A stretch of DNA of 64,000 bases, from contig CAWGUU010000013.1 in the NCBI GenBank assembly GCA_963825765.1, positions 124,001-188,000 of the forward strand. The letters are read 5' to 3'. Both the position numbers and the translations under genes were made by a program. The DNA comes from CAWGUU01 sp963825765 (GTDB lineage Bacteria; Actinomycetota; Acidimicrobiia; Acidimicrobiales; AC-14). Of the stretch, positions 7,606 through 16,666 are shown one piece after another (within the stretch, counting starts at the first letter, position 1; each line of letters opens with the position of its first letter). The notes beneath the pieces were generated by a model. That model did not search any database and was not told the origin of the DNA. It was given only the letters and a program-made list of their open reading frames with translations.

Positions 7606-9038
7606 CCCCGGTCACCGGCGGCCTGGTCGAGGTGGACGACCGCGTGCTGGCCCGGCTGGCCGGAGTGTGCGACGACGTCACCACCGACGGCGAGGTCCTC
7701 GCCGAGGCCGCCTCCGACATGTGGCCCTCGGTTCCGACCGGCCTCGCCGGCCGCTCCCGGCCGTCGGTGGTGGCCCGACCGGCCGACGACGACCAGGTGG
7801 CAGCGGTGCTGGCGGTGTGCCACGACGCCGGGATCCCGGTCACCCCCGCCGGCGGGCGCAGCGGTGTCTGCGGCGGCTCGGTCCCCCTTCATGGCGGGGT
7901 GAGCCTCGACCTCTGCCGCCTCGACCGCCCCGCCGAGATCGACGACGTCTCCCTGGTGGCCGACGTCGGTGCCGGGGTCTTCGGCCCCGCCCTCGAGAAC
8001 GACCTGCGGGCCGCCGGCCTCACCCTCGGCCACTGGCCGCAGTCGATGGCCATCTCCACCGTCGGTGGTTGGCTTGCCTGCCGGTCGGCGGGCCAATACT
8101 CCACGCGCTACGGCAAGATCGAAGACCTCACCGTCGGGCTGCGGGTGGCGCTGGCCGACGGCCGCCTGGTCCGCACCGGGGGGACGCCCCGGGCCGCGGT
8201 CGGCCCCGACCTGACCCAGGTGTTCCTCGGCTCCGAGGGCACCTTGGGCGTGATCACGTCCGCCCGCCTGCGGCTGCGGCCGGCGCCCACCGCCCAGCAC
8301 CAGGCCGTCTATGGCTTCGACACCTTCGCCGCCGGACTCGACGCCTGCCGCCGGATCCTCCGCCGCGCCGCCACCCCCGCCGCGCTGCGGCTGTACGACC
8401 CGGCCGACGCCCGGTTGGCGTTCGGCGAGACCGACGGGACGCTGCTGGTGGTCGTCGACGAGGGCGACCCGGTCACGGTGGACGCCTCGATGCGGGTGGT
8501 CGCCGAGGAGTGCGTCGGTGCAAGAGCAGGTGGGGGCGAGGGCTGTCGGCTCGACGACACGTTTGCCGAGCGGTGGCTCGAGTCCCGCCACCACCTGAGG
8601 ACCTTCGCCGAGCTGGGCTTCACCGGCGACACCGCCGAGGTGGCGGCCCCGTGGTCGGCGCTGCCTGCCCTCTACGACGACATGCGCGCCGCCCTCGGCG
8701 CGGTCGAAGGCGTCGAGTGGGTGTCGGCCCACCAGTCCCACGCCTACGCCGACGGGGCCTGCATCTACGTCACCTTCGCCGGGCGGCCGGCGCCCGAGTT
8801 GGCGACCGCCTTCTGCCTCCAGGCGTGGGACGCGGCGATGGGCGCGGTCCGCCGCCACGGGGCCTGCCTCAGCCACCACCACGGGATCGGGCTGGCCAAG
8901 GCCCGCTACCTCCCCGAGGCCCTCGGTCCCGCCTTCTCGGTGCTCGTCGCCGTCAAACAGGCCCTGGATCCCACCGGCATCCTCAACCCCGGCAAGCTGG
9001 GCCTCCCCGACCCCTTCGGCCCGATTGAATGGACGTGA
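7602..9038 (+). CDS. FAD-linked oxidase, alkyl-dihydroxyacetone-phosphate synthase-like
   Basis: A 478-residue VAO/PCMH flavoprotein. The FAD-binding half carries TPAGGRSGVCGGSVPLHGG near residue 83 and GGWLACRSAGQYSTRYGKIE. The C-terminal half carries SHHHGIGLAKARYL and ends in DPTGILNPGKLG. The HHHGIG segment is characteristic of alkylglycerone-phosphate synthases (AGPS) rather than glycolate oxidase GlcD. AGPS makes the ether bond of ether lipids from acyl-DHAP and a fatty alcohol; whether this protein does so is inference. Its GTG start overlaps the stop of glpD, whose product is DHAP, so a role around DHAP is plausible. Confidence 0.75.
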   Translation: MTPVTGGLVEVDDRVLARLAGVCDDVTTDGEVLAEAASDMWPSVPTGLAGRSRPSVVARPADDDQVAAVLAVCHDAGIPVTPAGGRSGVCGGSVPLHGGVSLDLCRLDRPAEIDDVSLVADVGAGVFGPALENDLRAAGLTLGHWPQSMAISTVGGWLACRSAGQYSTRYGKIEDLTVGLRVALADGRLVRTGGTPRAAVGPDLTQVFLGSEGTLGVITSARLRLRPAPTAQHQAVYGFDTFAAGLDACRRILRRAATPAALRLYDPADARLAFGETDGTLLVVVDEGDPVTVDASMRVVAEECVGARAGGGEGCRLDDTFAERWLESRHHLRTFAELGFTGDTAEVAAPWSALPALYDDMRAALGAVEGVEWVSAHQSHAYADGACIYVTFAGRPAPELATAFCLQAWDAAMGAVRRHGACLSHHHGIGLAKARYLPEALGPAFSVLVAVKQALDPTGILNPGKLGLPDPFGPIEWT

Positions 9039-9457
9039 TGGAGCGCAGGCGGCTTCGCATCGACTGGGAGGTGGTCTTGTCCGGCGCCGCCCTGGCCGCC
9101 GCGATCGACGTGCCGGCCATGGTGCTGGGCACGACGCTCTCCAGCGACTCCGCCCTTGTCATCCCCTTGTACTTCGTCCTGCTGGCCGGGCAGGTCGCCG
9201 GCGGCGCCTACGCCGCCCGCCATCACCTGGAGGCGCCCCTGGTGCACGGGGCGCTGGCGCCTCTCGTCGCCTACCTGGTCATCGTGATCGTGGTCGTGGT
9301 CGTGCGGGCCATCGACGGGCGGTCGCCCGACGCCACCGCCCTCATCTTCAACGGCTTCATGGCCGCCACCGCCGGCATCTTCGGCGCCCTCATCGCCACC
9401 CGCACACGCAGGCCGCACGCGGCCGCTGCCGACGACCCGCCACCGCCGCCCGAATGA
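9029..9457 (+). CDS. Small integral membrane protein, unknown function
   Basis: A 142-residue protein with four predicted membrane helices: VVLSGAALAAAIDVPAMVLG, VIPLYFVLLAGQVAGGAYAA, LAPLVAYLVIVIVVVVVRAI and FNGFMAATAGIFGALIA. The C-terminal tail is short and Pro-rich. Its start overlaps the preceding flavoprotein by ten bases and its TGA overlaps the next ATG, so it is firmly inside the glycerol operon. No motif identifies a function; a membrane partner for the pathway is only a guess. Confidence 0.75.
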   Translation: MDVMERRRLRIDWEVVLSGAALAAAIDVPAMVLGTTLSSDSALVIPLYFVLLAGQVAGGAYAARHHLEAPLVHGALAPLVAYLVIVIVVVVVRAIDGRSPDATALIFNGFMAATAGIFGALIATRTRRPHAAAADDPPPPPE

Positions 9458-10908
9458 GCCTCCTGGTCGTCGACGTCGGCACCAGCGGGGTGCGGGCCGC
9501 CATCGTCCAGCCGGACGCCACCGTCACCCACGTCCACTACCGCCAGGTGCTGCCGACCACCCCGGCCCAGGGCTTCGTCGAGTTCGACGCCGCCGAGATG
9601 GCGACGGCGGTGCTCGACGTGGCCCGGCTGGCGTTGGACGCCGGCGGCCCGGTCGAGGCGGTGGGCGTCGCCAACCAGCGGTCGTCGACGGTCGTGTGGG
9701 ACCGCGCCAACGGCGTGCCCGTCGGCCCGGGGATCGGCTGGCAGGACCAGCGCACGGTGGGAATGTGCCTCGCCCTTCAGGCCCAGGGGATCCACGTCTC
9801 GCCGGCCGCCTCGGCCACCAAGCTGGCGGTGCTGCTCGACATCTTCGACCCGGCCCGGGAGCGCGACCTGTGCTTCGGCACCATCGACTCCTGGGTCGCC
9901 TGGACCCTCTCCCGCGGCGAGGTTCACGTCACCGACATGTCCAACGCCGGCGCCACCGACCTGGGTGGGATGGACGCCGGGGGCGGCGGCGGTTGGTCCA
10001 CGGACCGGCTCGAGACCCTCAGGATCCCCGTTGCCGTGATGCCCACCATCGTCGACTCGTCGGGCGTGATGGGCGAGGCGTCCGCCCTGCCCGGGTCGCC
10101 ACCGATCGCCGGGATGGCGGGCGACCAGCAGGCGTCCCTCATCGGCCAGGGCTGCACCCGTGCCGGCATGGGCAAGATGACGTTCGGCACCGGCGGGATG
10201 CTCGACGTCTGCCTGGGCGACCAGCGGCCCGAGTTCGCCCGGCGGGGGCCGTCGGGCACGTTTCCGATCGTGGCCTGGCGCCGGGGCGGGCGGGTGACGT
10301 GGGGACTCGAGGCCTTCATGCTCACCGCCGGCCAGGCGGTGGAGTGGGTGCGCGACGACCTCGGCCTCATCTCGTCGTCGGCCGAGTCGGAGGAGGTCGC
10401 CGGCCGGTGCAAGGACACGGGCGACGTGTGGTTCGTCCCCTCGCTGCTCGGCATGGGCACGCCGGCCTGGGACTTCGGGGCGCGGGGGACGCTGGTGGGC
10501 CTCACCCGCGGCACCGGACGCCCCGAGGTCGTGCGCGCCGTGCTGGAAGGCATCGCCCACCGCGGTGCCGACCTGCTGGAGGCGGCCGAGGCCGACAGCG
10601 GCTTCGCGCTGCCGGCGATCCGCGTCGACGGCGGCATGAGCGCCAATCGGGTGTTCGTCCAGGCCCTGGCCGACGCCACCCAGCGGCCCATCGAGGTGTC
10701 ACCGGTCACCGAGGCCACCACCCTCGGCGCCGCCTTCCTCGCCGGGCTGGCCACCGGCACGTGGTCCGACGAGGACGACGTGGCCGCCACGTGGCACCCC
10801 GGCGTCGTCGTCGAACCGGCCCGCCGGTCCCGCCGGGAGCGGTGGCTGCAGGCCCGCCAGCACGCCCGCGGCTGGGTCCCCGAGCTCAGCGCCCTCGACT
10901 TCCTCTAA
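9454..10908 (+). CDS. FGGY-family carbohydrate kinase, glycerol kinase-like
   Basis: A 484-residue kinase of the ribulokinase/glycerol kinase superfamily. The N-terminal phosphate loop is VVDVGTSGVRAAIV; the family signatures GKMTFGTGGMLDVCLG and GGMSANRVFVQALAD-type segment are present, with GDQQASLIGQG in the nucleotide site. Phosphorylating glycerol would give the substrate of GlpD two genes upstream, so glycerol is the best-supported substrate, but the substrate pocket is divergent from classical GlpK and another polyol is possible. The ATG overlaps the preceding TGA (ATGA). It is the last gene of the operon. Confidence 0.8.
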   Translation: MSLLVVDVGTSGVRAAIVQPDATVTHVHYRQVLPTTPAQGFVEFDAAEMATAVLDVARLALDAGGPVEAVGVANQRSSTVVWDRANGVPVGPGIGWQDQRTVGMCLALQAQGIHVSPAASATKLAVLLDIFDPARERDLCFGTIDSWVAWTLSRGEVHVTDMSNAGATDLGGMDAGGGGGWSTDRLETLRIPVAVMPTIVDSSGVMGEASALPGSPPIAGMAGDQQASLIGQGCTRAGMGKMTFGTGGMLDVCLGDQRPEFARRGPSGTFPIVAWRRGGRVTWGLEAFMLTAGQAVEWVRDDLGLISSSAESEEVAGRCKDTGDVWFVPSLLGMGTPAWDFGARGTLVGLTRGTGRPEVVRAVLEGIAHRGADLLEAAEADSGFALPAIRVDGGMSANRVFVQALADATQRPIEVSPVTEATTLGAAFLAGLATGTWSDEDDVAATWHPGVVVEPARRSRRERWLQARQHARGWVPELSALDFL

Positions 10909-10937
10909 CCGTGCGGCTGGCGGGCTATTTGGTCGGA

Positions 10938-11417
10938 TCAAGCCCGGTAGATTTCGGCCCGCCAGTCGCCGCCGAGCGGAATGGTCGACAACGCCCGGGC
11001 CGCGCCGAGCAGCCAGGTGAGCACGTCGGCGTGCGGCACCTCGAGCGGGACGGCGACGACGAGGCCCTTCTTGATGTAGTCCTGAAGAACGACCCATCCG
11101 TCGGGAATCGGGTGCCCGAGCTCGACCAGCTTGGGCTTGGCTCTGGTGCCGGCGCCGTGTTGCAGCCCGATCTTGGGAGGGTCGGGCCGGCCCCGCTTGG
11201 GTGCGGTCGCCGGGATCCAGGTGCCCAGCGGCACGTCGGGCCCCTTCCCGCCGAACAGGCCGAAGAAGCCGCCACCGGCATCGGGTAGGTCGGCGACGTC
11301 GACCGCAGGCTGGAAGTTGATCCATCCGCTGTGCGCCTCGGTCAGCGAATCCATGGCCGCCACCGCCTCGTCGAGCCGGCTGGTGCGGAAGATGACGTAG
11401 GTGGGGTCGGCAGTCAC
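10938..11417 (-). CDS. Conserved hypothetical protein
   Basis: A 159-residue soluble protein with no recognised domain. It starts TYVIFRTSRLDEAVAAMDSLTEAH and has a Gly/Phe patch (GGGFFGLFGGKGPD). It ends with an alternating hydrophobic stretch LVVAVPLEVPHADVLTWLLGAARALS. GTG at 11417 is the start; a weak CAGGAT hexamer lies six bases before it. It is convergent with the FGGY kinase gene and divergent from the RNase P RNA gene. Confidence 0.6.
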   Translation of the reverse strand: MTADPTYVIFRTSRLDEAVAAMDSLTEAHSGWINFQPAVDVADLPDAGGGFFGLFGGKGPDVPLGTWIPATAPKRGRPDPPKIGLQHGAGTRAKPKLVELGHPIPDGWVVLQDYIKKGLVVAVPLEVPHADVLTWLLGAARALSTIPLGGDWRAEIYRA

Positions 11418-11449
11418 TGTCGAATCCTGGCAGAGGCTGTGGGAGAATT

Positions 11450-11846
11450 GGGATGGTGAGCCGGCCGGGTGGCCGCGGCCCGGGCTTCGCGAGAGGCACC
11501 GTGTCGAGGAAGGTCGGGACTCCGCAGGGCAGGGTGCTGGCTAACGGCCAGTCGGGGCGACCCGAAGGAAAGTGCCACAGAAAGCAGACCGCCGATGGCC
11601 GGCAGGTAGCTCTGCTACCCGCCGGATCAGGCAAGGGTGAAACGGTGCGGCAAGAGCGCACCAGCGCTCGGGGTGACTCGGGCGGCTCGGTAAACCCCAC
11701 CCGGAGCAAGGCCAAACAGGGGAATGGGTTGCCCGCCCGGTGTCCCGAAAGGGGCACCATTCCCAGGTAGGCCGCATAGATGGATGGCCACCCCGCCGCC
11801 TCGGCGGCGGACAGAATCCCGCCTACAGGCCGGCTCACCATTCCCA
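11450..11846 (+). ncRNA. rnpB: RNase P RNA, bacterial type A
   Basis: The catalytic RNA that matures tRNA 5' ends. The diagnostic conserved regions appear in order: GAGGAAGGTCGGGACTCC near 11506 (CR I), CTAACGGCCAG, GAAAGTGCCACAGAAA, AAGGGTGAAACGGTGCGG, GGTAAACCCC (CR IV), and AGATGGATGGCCACC near 11777 (CR V). The ends pair: TGGTGAGCCGG at 11454-11464 with CCGGCTCACCA at 11830-11840, forming helix P1. Length is close to 390 bases, typical of actinobacteria. The exact ends are estimated from P1. Short open frames across it on both strands are not genes. Confidence 0.95.
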
Positions 11847-12075
11847 CTCTCAGTGAACAGCCTCAAATACCTTTGACCTGCACTTATAGGTGTCCTGACC
11901 GGACGTCGTGGATCAGTCAACCCGGTCCAACGTCAGGGGACAAGTCAGCTGGACCATTTCCAGGGACCCCCTCTGTGACACTCACACCGCCCCCAACGTG
12001 ATCGGGGCGGCATTCGCGGCGGAAGCTTCGAGGGCTTCCTCGAACGCTGTCGGCTGCGACGTATCTGCGTTGCGG

Positions 12076-13728
12076 TCACGATCTCGTCGTGGTGGTCAAC
12101 GTCGGAGTCGACAACCCAGGCGAGGCCGGGGCGCAGCCGGCGGACACGAGGCGTCGGTTGAACGAGACATTGCCCTCCGCCCTACTGGCTTCGAGGAGGA
12201 TGACCAGCGTTGACCTCTGGGGCGAAGGTGGGCTCTGGAGTATTTCCGCGATCCGAGCGTCAATGCTGGCGTTGAACGCCTGCTGGATCTGACGTATCTG
12301 GGCGCAGAAGTCCGATGGTGGGTTGGTCGTCGTGGTCGACGTGGGCGTGGTGGACGTGGGCGTGGTGGACGTGGGCGTGGTGGACGTGGGGGTGGTCGAC
12401 GTCGTGATCGGGAGTGAACATCCAGCCCGTAGAAGCGCCCGGTTGAACTCGGCGTTGCCTTGAGCTCGCCTTGCCTCGAGTTCGCGGAGTAGGCGGGCTC
12501 GTTCCGAGAGAGGAGCCCGTTGGATGATCTGAACCGCCGCAGCGTCAACTCGATGGTTGAACGCCAGCTGACTGTTGCGAATCTGCGTGCACTGGTCCGA
12601 CAGGGTGGTGCTGGGAGTTCCCGACGTCGTCGTCGACGTGCTGGTGGACGCCGACGTGGTGGTGGTAGTGGGCAGGATGGTGGTCGAGGTGCTGGTGGAT
12701 GTCGACGTAGTAGTGGAGGTCGGCGTCGTGGACGAGGTCGTCGACGTCGTGGACGAGGTCGTAGACGTCGAGGTGCTGGACGAGCTCGTGGTCGACGTGC
12801 TCTGTCCCGGCTGCCAGTTCGGATCGTTGTCGATGGGCGGGACGGGCGTGGGCAGGCGCGTCACCCCGCTTCCGTCGGGATTGGCCACGAAGATGTCAGG
12901 GCCGTTCGGCGCGCCGAAGGCGCTGGAGGAGAACACGATCTTGGTTCCGTCTGGCGACCACGCAGGAAGGACCGAATTGGTGAGGATCTGGTGCTGGTTG
13001 GTCCCGTTCGCGTTCATCACCCATACCGCGCTCCCCTTGCCGTAGACGATCTGGCTGCCGTCCGGTGACCAGTCGGGTGCCTTCTCGTCCTGGCCGGCGC
13101 CAGTCGTGGAGGTCAAGGGGCGCTGGTTAGACCCGTCGGCGTTCATGATCCAGATGTCGGCGCTGCGGACGTAGGCGATCTGCGTGCCGTCGGGCGACCA
13201 CGCCGGCTGGCTCTCGATGGCCACGGTGGCCGCGGTGTCGGTCAGGTTGATCTTGGCGCTGCCGTTGGCGTTCATCACCCAGATGTCGCCGCCGGCGTTG
13301 GCGTAGGCGATCCGGGTCCCGTCGGGCGACCACGTGGGGTTGGTGCCTTCGTTGGCCTGGCCTGACGTCACGGGCCCCGGCGTGAGATTGGTCTGGCCGG
13401 TGCCGTCGGCGTTCATGACCCAGATGTTGCGGTGCCCCTCCGACGCCTTCACGAAGGCGATACGACTCCCGTCCGGCGACCACATCGGATCGGTGTCCTC
13501 GGCCGGATCGTTTGTCAGGTTGGCCTGGTCGGTCCCGTCGGCGTTCATGGAATAGATATCGAGATTGCCGTCACGGTTGGTCTCGAAGGCGATCCTTCCG
13601 TTGCTGCCCGGGTAGGCGCTCTCCGCGGGGCCGCCGCCGTTGATCACGAGACCGACGACGAGCAGGGCCACACACACCGCGCTCCTCAGTCGCCTCGTGT
13701 CACTTTCGGCTGGGGTTTCGCCCCTCAT
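12076..13728 (-). CDS. Secreted TolB-like beta-propeller protein with duplicated C-terminal Cys module
   Basis: A 550-residue exported protein. Basic residues and the hydrophobic VCVALLVVGLVINGGG make a signal peptide ending near ESA (about residue 37). Six PD40/TolB-type blades follow, each with a variant of MNADGT and WSPDGTRIAY. A Ser/Thr-rich linker then leads to two copies of a roughly 60-residue module (residues 378-437 and 473-532). Each copy has Cys near its start (QCTQIR, FCAQIR) and ends in AGC, and they are joined by TSTTP repeats. The ATG at 13728 has AGAGGAA seven bases upstream. The propeller suggests a protein- or glycan-binding surface role; the module is not one I recognise. 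Confidence 0.8.
   Translation of the reverse strand: MRGETPAESDTRRLRSAVCVALLVVGLVINGGGPAESAYPGSNGRIAFETNRDGNLDIYSMNADGTDQANLTNDPAEDTDPMWSPDGSRIAFVKASEGHRNIWVMNADGTGQTNLTPGPVTSGQANEGTNPTWSPDGTRIAYANAGGDIWVMNANGSAKINLTDTAATVAIESQPAWSPDGTQIAYVRSADIWIMNADGSNQRPLTSTTGAGQDEKAPDWSPDGSQIVYGKGSAVWVMNANGTNQHQILTNSVLPAWSPDGTKIVFSSSAFGAPNGPDIFVANPDGSGVTRLPTPVPPIDNDPNWQPGQSTSTTSSSSTSTSTTSSTTSTTSSTTPTSTTTSTSTSTSTTILPTTTTTSASTSTSTTTSGTPSTTLSDQCTQIRNSQLAFNHRVDAAAVQIIQRAPLSERARLLRELEARRAQGNAEFNRALLRAGCSLPITTSTTPTSTTPTSTTPTSTTPTSTTTTNPPSDFCAQIRQIQQAFNASIDARIAEILQSPPSPQRSTLVILLEASRAEGNVSFNRRLVSAGCAPASPGLSTPTLTTTTRS
12332..12402. repeat. 15-bp tandem repeat coding for the TSTTP linker
   Basis: About four and a half copies of a 15-base unit (plus strand GTGGACGTGGGCGTG, with drift at the edges) encode the Thr/Pro linker between the two C-terminal modules of the propeller gene. 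The unit is a multiple of three, so copy-number change would alter linker length without breaking the frame. Confidence 0.8.
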
Positions 13729-14254
13729 TCCGAGTTCCTCTCTGCCGATGACAGGGTATCGAGCCGACCTGTGCCGAATAGGTGGTGGGGTAATGGCCCC
13801 GGCTTCGGCTCGGACAATGTGTGCCCCCTCTGGGTAGTGATCGGGCAGAGTAGGCGCGCCCGGGCACCACGCTGACACGTGTGGTTCCTTGGGTGATCGT
13901 GGCCACGCCGGGACGCGGTTTCGGGCTCGACTCGGCAACGTCAACCCTGGACCCCGGCGGCGGCCTGCCGCCGCCTCCGCTGGTCGGACCCACCTCGACA
14001 AGATCCTCGTCGCAACCGAGCAGAATCACCCGGGGTACGCCCAAACGTTCATCCCCTAGCTTCCGTTTCCGTCGCCGGCCCTCCGTCGGCGCGCTCGAAC
14101 CGGCTCCGCGATCGCCTGGCCAATTGCTGACATCTCCTGGCCACACCGCTGGCAGACGACTCGCGCCGCGGGTCGCCTGACCCAGGCCGTCATGCGGGCA
14201 TGTCATCGCGCTACGGTCTGCCTCCGGCAACGGTCGATCATCATTCGGGGGAAG
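13729..14254. other. Divergent intergenic region, 526 bp
   Basis: It lies between the propeller gene (minus) and the membrane/kinase fusion (plus). I see no convincing gene: the open frames here have biased, repetitive composition and no start context. TACGGT at 14212-14217 is a plausible -10 for the fusion gene. Its position argues against using the ATG at 14192 for that gene. Confidence 0.4.
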
Positions 14255-16645
14255 ATGAGCGTCGGCACGTCGAGTACCGCGAAGGTCGATGTCGCCCACG
14301 ATGATGGGCCGCCGCACCTGGGCGTGGCGCGGTACCCGAGTGACGTCCTGCGGGTCGTCATCGGCACCGTTGTCCTGCTCATCTCCCTCCTCGTCGCCTA
14401 CGAGGTGGCGGGGTCGCACCTGCAACGCAACATGGCCGCCGTCATCAACGACCTGCCCCACTTCTTCACCGGGCCGGCGCGCGTGATGTCTCTCGCCGCC
14501 GCCGTCATGGTCGTGGCCGGGGTGGTGGCCATGGTCGTCCTCCGGCGCTGGCGGGGCCTTCTCGCGCTCCTCCTGACGCTCGGGCTGGCGTGGGCGCTGG
14601 CCGCACTTGCCTGGAAGGTCAGCAGCCACGGCCAGCCGTTCCCGGCGCTGTTCGAGCCCGAGTCGATCACCGGCGCCCTCCCGAACGAGGGTTACCCATC
14701 GCTGCTGGTGACCCTCGCGGCGGCGACGGCGTCGGCGCTCGTGCCGTTTATCGACAGGAGCGTGCAGCGCCTGGCGTGGGTGATCGTCGGGCTGGCGGTC
14801 GTGTCGGAGATCGTCCTCGGCCGGGCGCTCCCGGTCGACATACTCGCCGGGTTCGTCATCGGGTGGCTGGCGGGGGCGGCCTCACACCTCATCCTGGGCG
14901 TGCCGGTCCAGCGCACCGACACCGATATGGTCGCCGCCCGGCTGGCCGAGTTCGGCCTGCCGGTGAGCGAGATCCGGCCGGCGACGGCCGACGCCCGGGC
15001 GTCGGTGCCGTACCTGGTCACGGGGGCTGACGGCCAGAAGCTGTTCATGAAGGAGGTGACCAGCGAGAACCGGGACGCCACCGTGCTGTTCGAGCTGTAC
15101 CGGGCGGCGGCCTACCGGGGCCTGGAGGACGAGGACCCGTTCCTCCGCCCCAAGCAGGCGGTCGAGCACGAGGCCTTCCTGGCCCTGCTTGCCGTGCAGG
15201 CCGGTGTGCGGACCCCGCGGCCCCGGCTGGCAGCTGCCATCACCACCAGGCAGGCGGTGCTCGTGCAGGACCGCGTGGTCGCCAAGGGCCTCGACGGCAT
15301 GAGCGCGGAGGAGATCACCGACGAGACCATCGCCGACCTCTGGGACCAGGTGGCGCGCCTCCGCCAGGCCGGCATCGCCCACCGCGACCTGCGGCTCGGC
15401 AACATGATGATCGACAGCGAGGGCAAGGGCTGGCTCATCGACTTCGGGTTCGCCGAGAACGCCGCCAGCCCCCACCGTCTGGCCCAGGACGTCGCCGAGT
15501 TGCTGGCGTCGCTCGCCACCGTTGTCGGCGTGGAGCGCGCTCTGCCGCCCGCCGTCGCCCGTCTCGGCACCGACGCCGTGGGCGCCGCCGTCCCGCTGCT
15601 CCAGCTACCGGCATTGTCGGGCGCCACCACCACGGCCCTCAAGCAGCAGAAAGGACTCCTCGACGAGCTTCGCACCGCAACCGCGGGAGCAGCCGGGCTC
15701 GAGGAGCCGGAGCTGGAACGGCTGGCGCGGGTCAAGTGGGGAGTGGTCCTCGAGGTGGTCGTGCTGGGTGCGGCCATCTACCTGCTGCTGCCCGAGCTCG
15801 GCAAGCTGCGGGAAAACCGCACCATCTTCGAGAACGCCAGGTGGGGCTTCGTGTTCGTGGCCCTGCTCGCCTCGGCCGGCACCTACGTCTTCGACGCCAT
15901 GGAGCTGAAGGCTGCGTCCTTCGTCCCCCTCCGTCTGGGCACGACCCTCTATGCCCGGCTGGCGGCCAGCTTCGCCAACCGGTTCGCCCCCGCCGGACTG
16001 GGTGGCGCGGGCGTCACGATTCGCTACCTCCAGCGCTCCGGCACGGACCTCACCACCGCCAGTGCCATCTACGGCCTCAGCGGCGTGGTCGGGGTGATCG
16101 TGCCCATGGTCGTAACCGTCGTGTGCGCGCTGGCCTCCGGTCGGGGCAGTCCCATCAAGTTCGACCTCCACCACCTGGCCGTGATCCTGCTCGCCATCGG
16201 GGTGGTCCTCGCCCTCGTGGGCGTGCTCTGGTTCGTTCGCCCGGTGCACAAGAAGGTGATCCCACCGCTCATCCAGGCGTACCACAACCTCGGCAAGGTC
16301 TTCCGCCAGCCGTCCCGGGCCATCCAGCTGTTCGGCAGCCAGTTGGCGGTGACGTGCCTCTACATCGCCTGCTTCGTCCTCTGCTGCCGGGCGTTCGGGG
16401 TCCAGACCTCCACACCGCTGCTGGCCGTCCTGTACGTGACAAGCTCCACGGTGGGCAACGCCGCGCCCACCCCCGGCGGCCTGGGCGCGATCGAGGCCCT
16501 GCTCATCGGGGCGCTGGTCTCCGTCGGGGTCGAGAGTGGGGTGGCCACGGCTGCCGTGCTCACGTTCCGCCTGCTGACGTTCTGGCTGCCGATCCCCTTC
16601 GGGGCCTGGTCGCTGGCCCGCCTGCGCAAGGTCGGTCGCCTGTAG
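14255..16645 (+). CDS. Membrane fusion: PAP2-like N-terminus, protein-kinase-like domain, LPG-synthase (UPF0104) transmembrane domain
   Basis: A 796-residue protein in three parts. Residues about 35-215 are roughly six membrane helices ending in LPVDILAGFVIGWLAGA, as in PAP2-type lipid phosphatases, though the phosphatase His motifs are not evident. Residues about 220-420 are a kinase-like fold with the loop AGIAHRDLRLGNMMID (HRD near 376) and IDFGFAE (DFG near 395), closest to RIO/Kdo-kinase-like enzymes. Residues about 495-790 are the lysylphosphatidylglycerol-synthase flippase-type helices, with FAPAGLGGAGVTIRYLQRSG and NAAPTPGGLGAIEALL. Such proteins are assumed to act on envelope lipids; the substrate is unknown. 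ATG at 14255 is chosen over 14192 from the promoter position. Confidence 0.75.
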   Translation: MSVGTSSTAKVDVAHDDGPPHLGVARYPSDVLRVVIGTVVLLISLLVAYEVAGSHLQRNMAAVINDLPHFFTGPARVMSLAAAVMVVAGVVAMVVLRRWRGLLALLLTLGLAWALAALAWKVSSHGQPFPALFEPESITGALPNEGYPSLLVTLAAATASALVPFIDRSVQRLAWVIVGLAVVSEIVLGRALPVDILAGFVIGWLAGAASHLILGVPVQRTDTDMVAARLAEFGLPVSEIRPATADARASVPYLVTGADGQKLFMKEVTSENRDATVLFELYRAAAYRGLEDEDPFLRPKQAVEHEAFLALLAVQAGVRTPRPRLAAAITTRQAVLVQDRVVAKGLDGMSAEEITDETIADLWDQVARLRQAGIAHRDLRLGNMMIDSEGKGWLIDFGFAENAASPHRLAQDVAELLASLATVVGVERALPPAVARLGTDAVGAAVPLLQLPALSGATTTALKQQKGLLDELRTATAGAAGLEEPELERLARVKWGVVLEVVVLGAAIYLLLPELGKLRENRTIFENARWGFVFVALLASAGTYVFDAMELKAASFVPLRLGTTLYARLAASFANRFAPAGLGGAGVTIRYLQRSGTDLTTASAIYGLSGVVGVIVPMVVTVVCALASGRGSPIKFDLHHLAVILLAIGVVLALVGVLWFVRPVHKKVIPPLIQAYHNLGKVFRQPSRAIQLFGSQLAVTCLYIACFVLCCRAFGVQTSTPLLAVLYVTSSTVGNAAPTPGGLGAIEALLIGALVSVGVESGVATAAVLTFRLLTFWLPIPFGAWSLARLRKVGRL

Positions 16646-16666
16646 GGTACGCGCCGCGCTGCGCTC

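Noticed and set aside
11453..11777. Open frames on both strands over the RNase P RNA
   Set aside because: The conserved RNA regions explain the sequence; the frames have no protein-like features.
13881..14180. 99-codon open frame in the 13.7-14.25 kb gap
   Set aside because: Pro/Ser/Arg-rich composition, no ribosome site and no recognisable domain.
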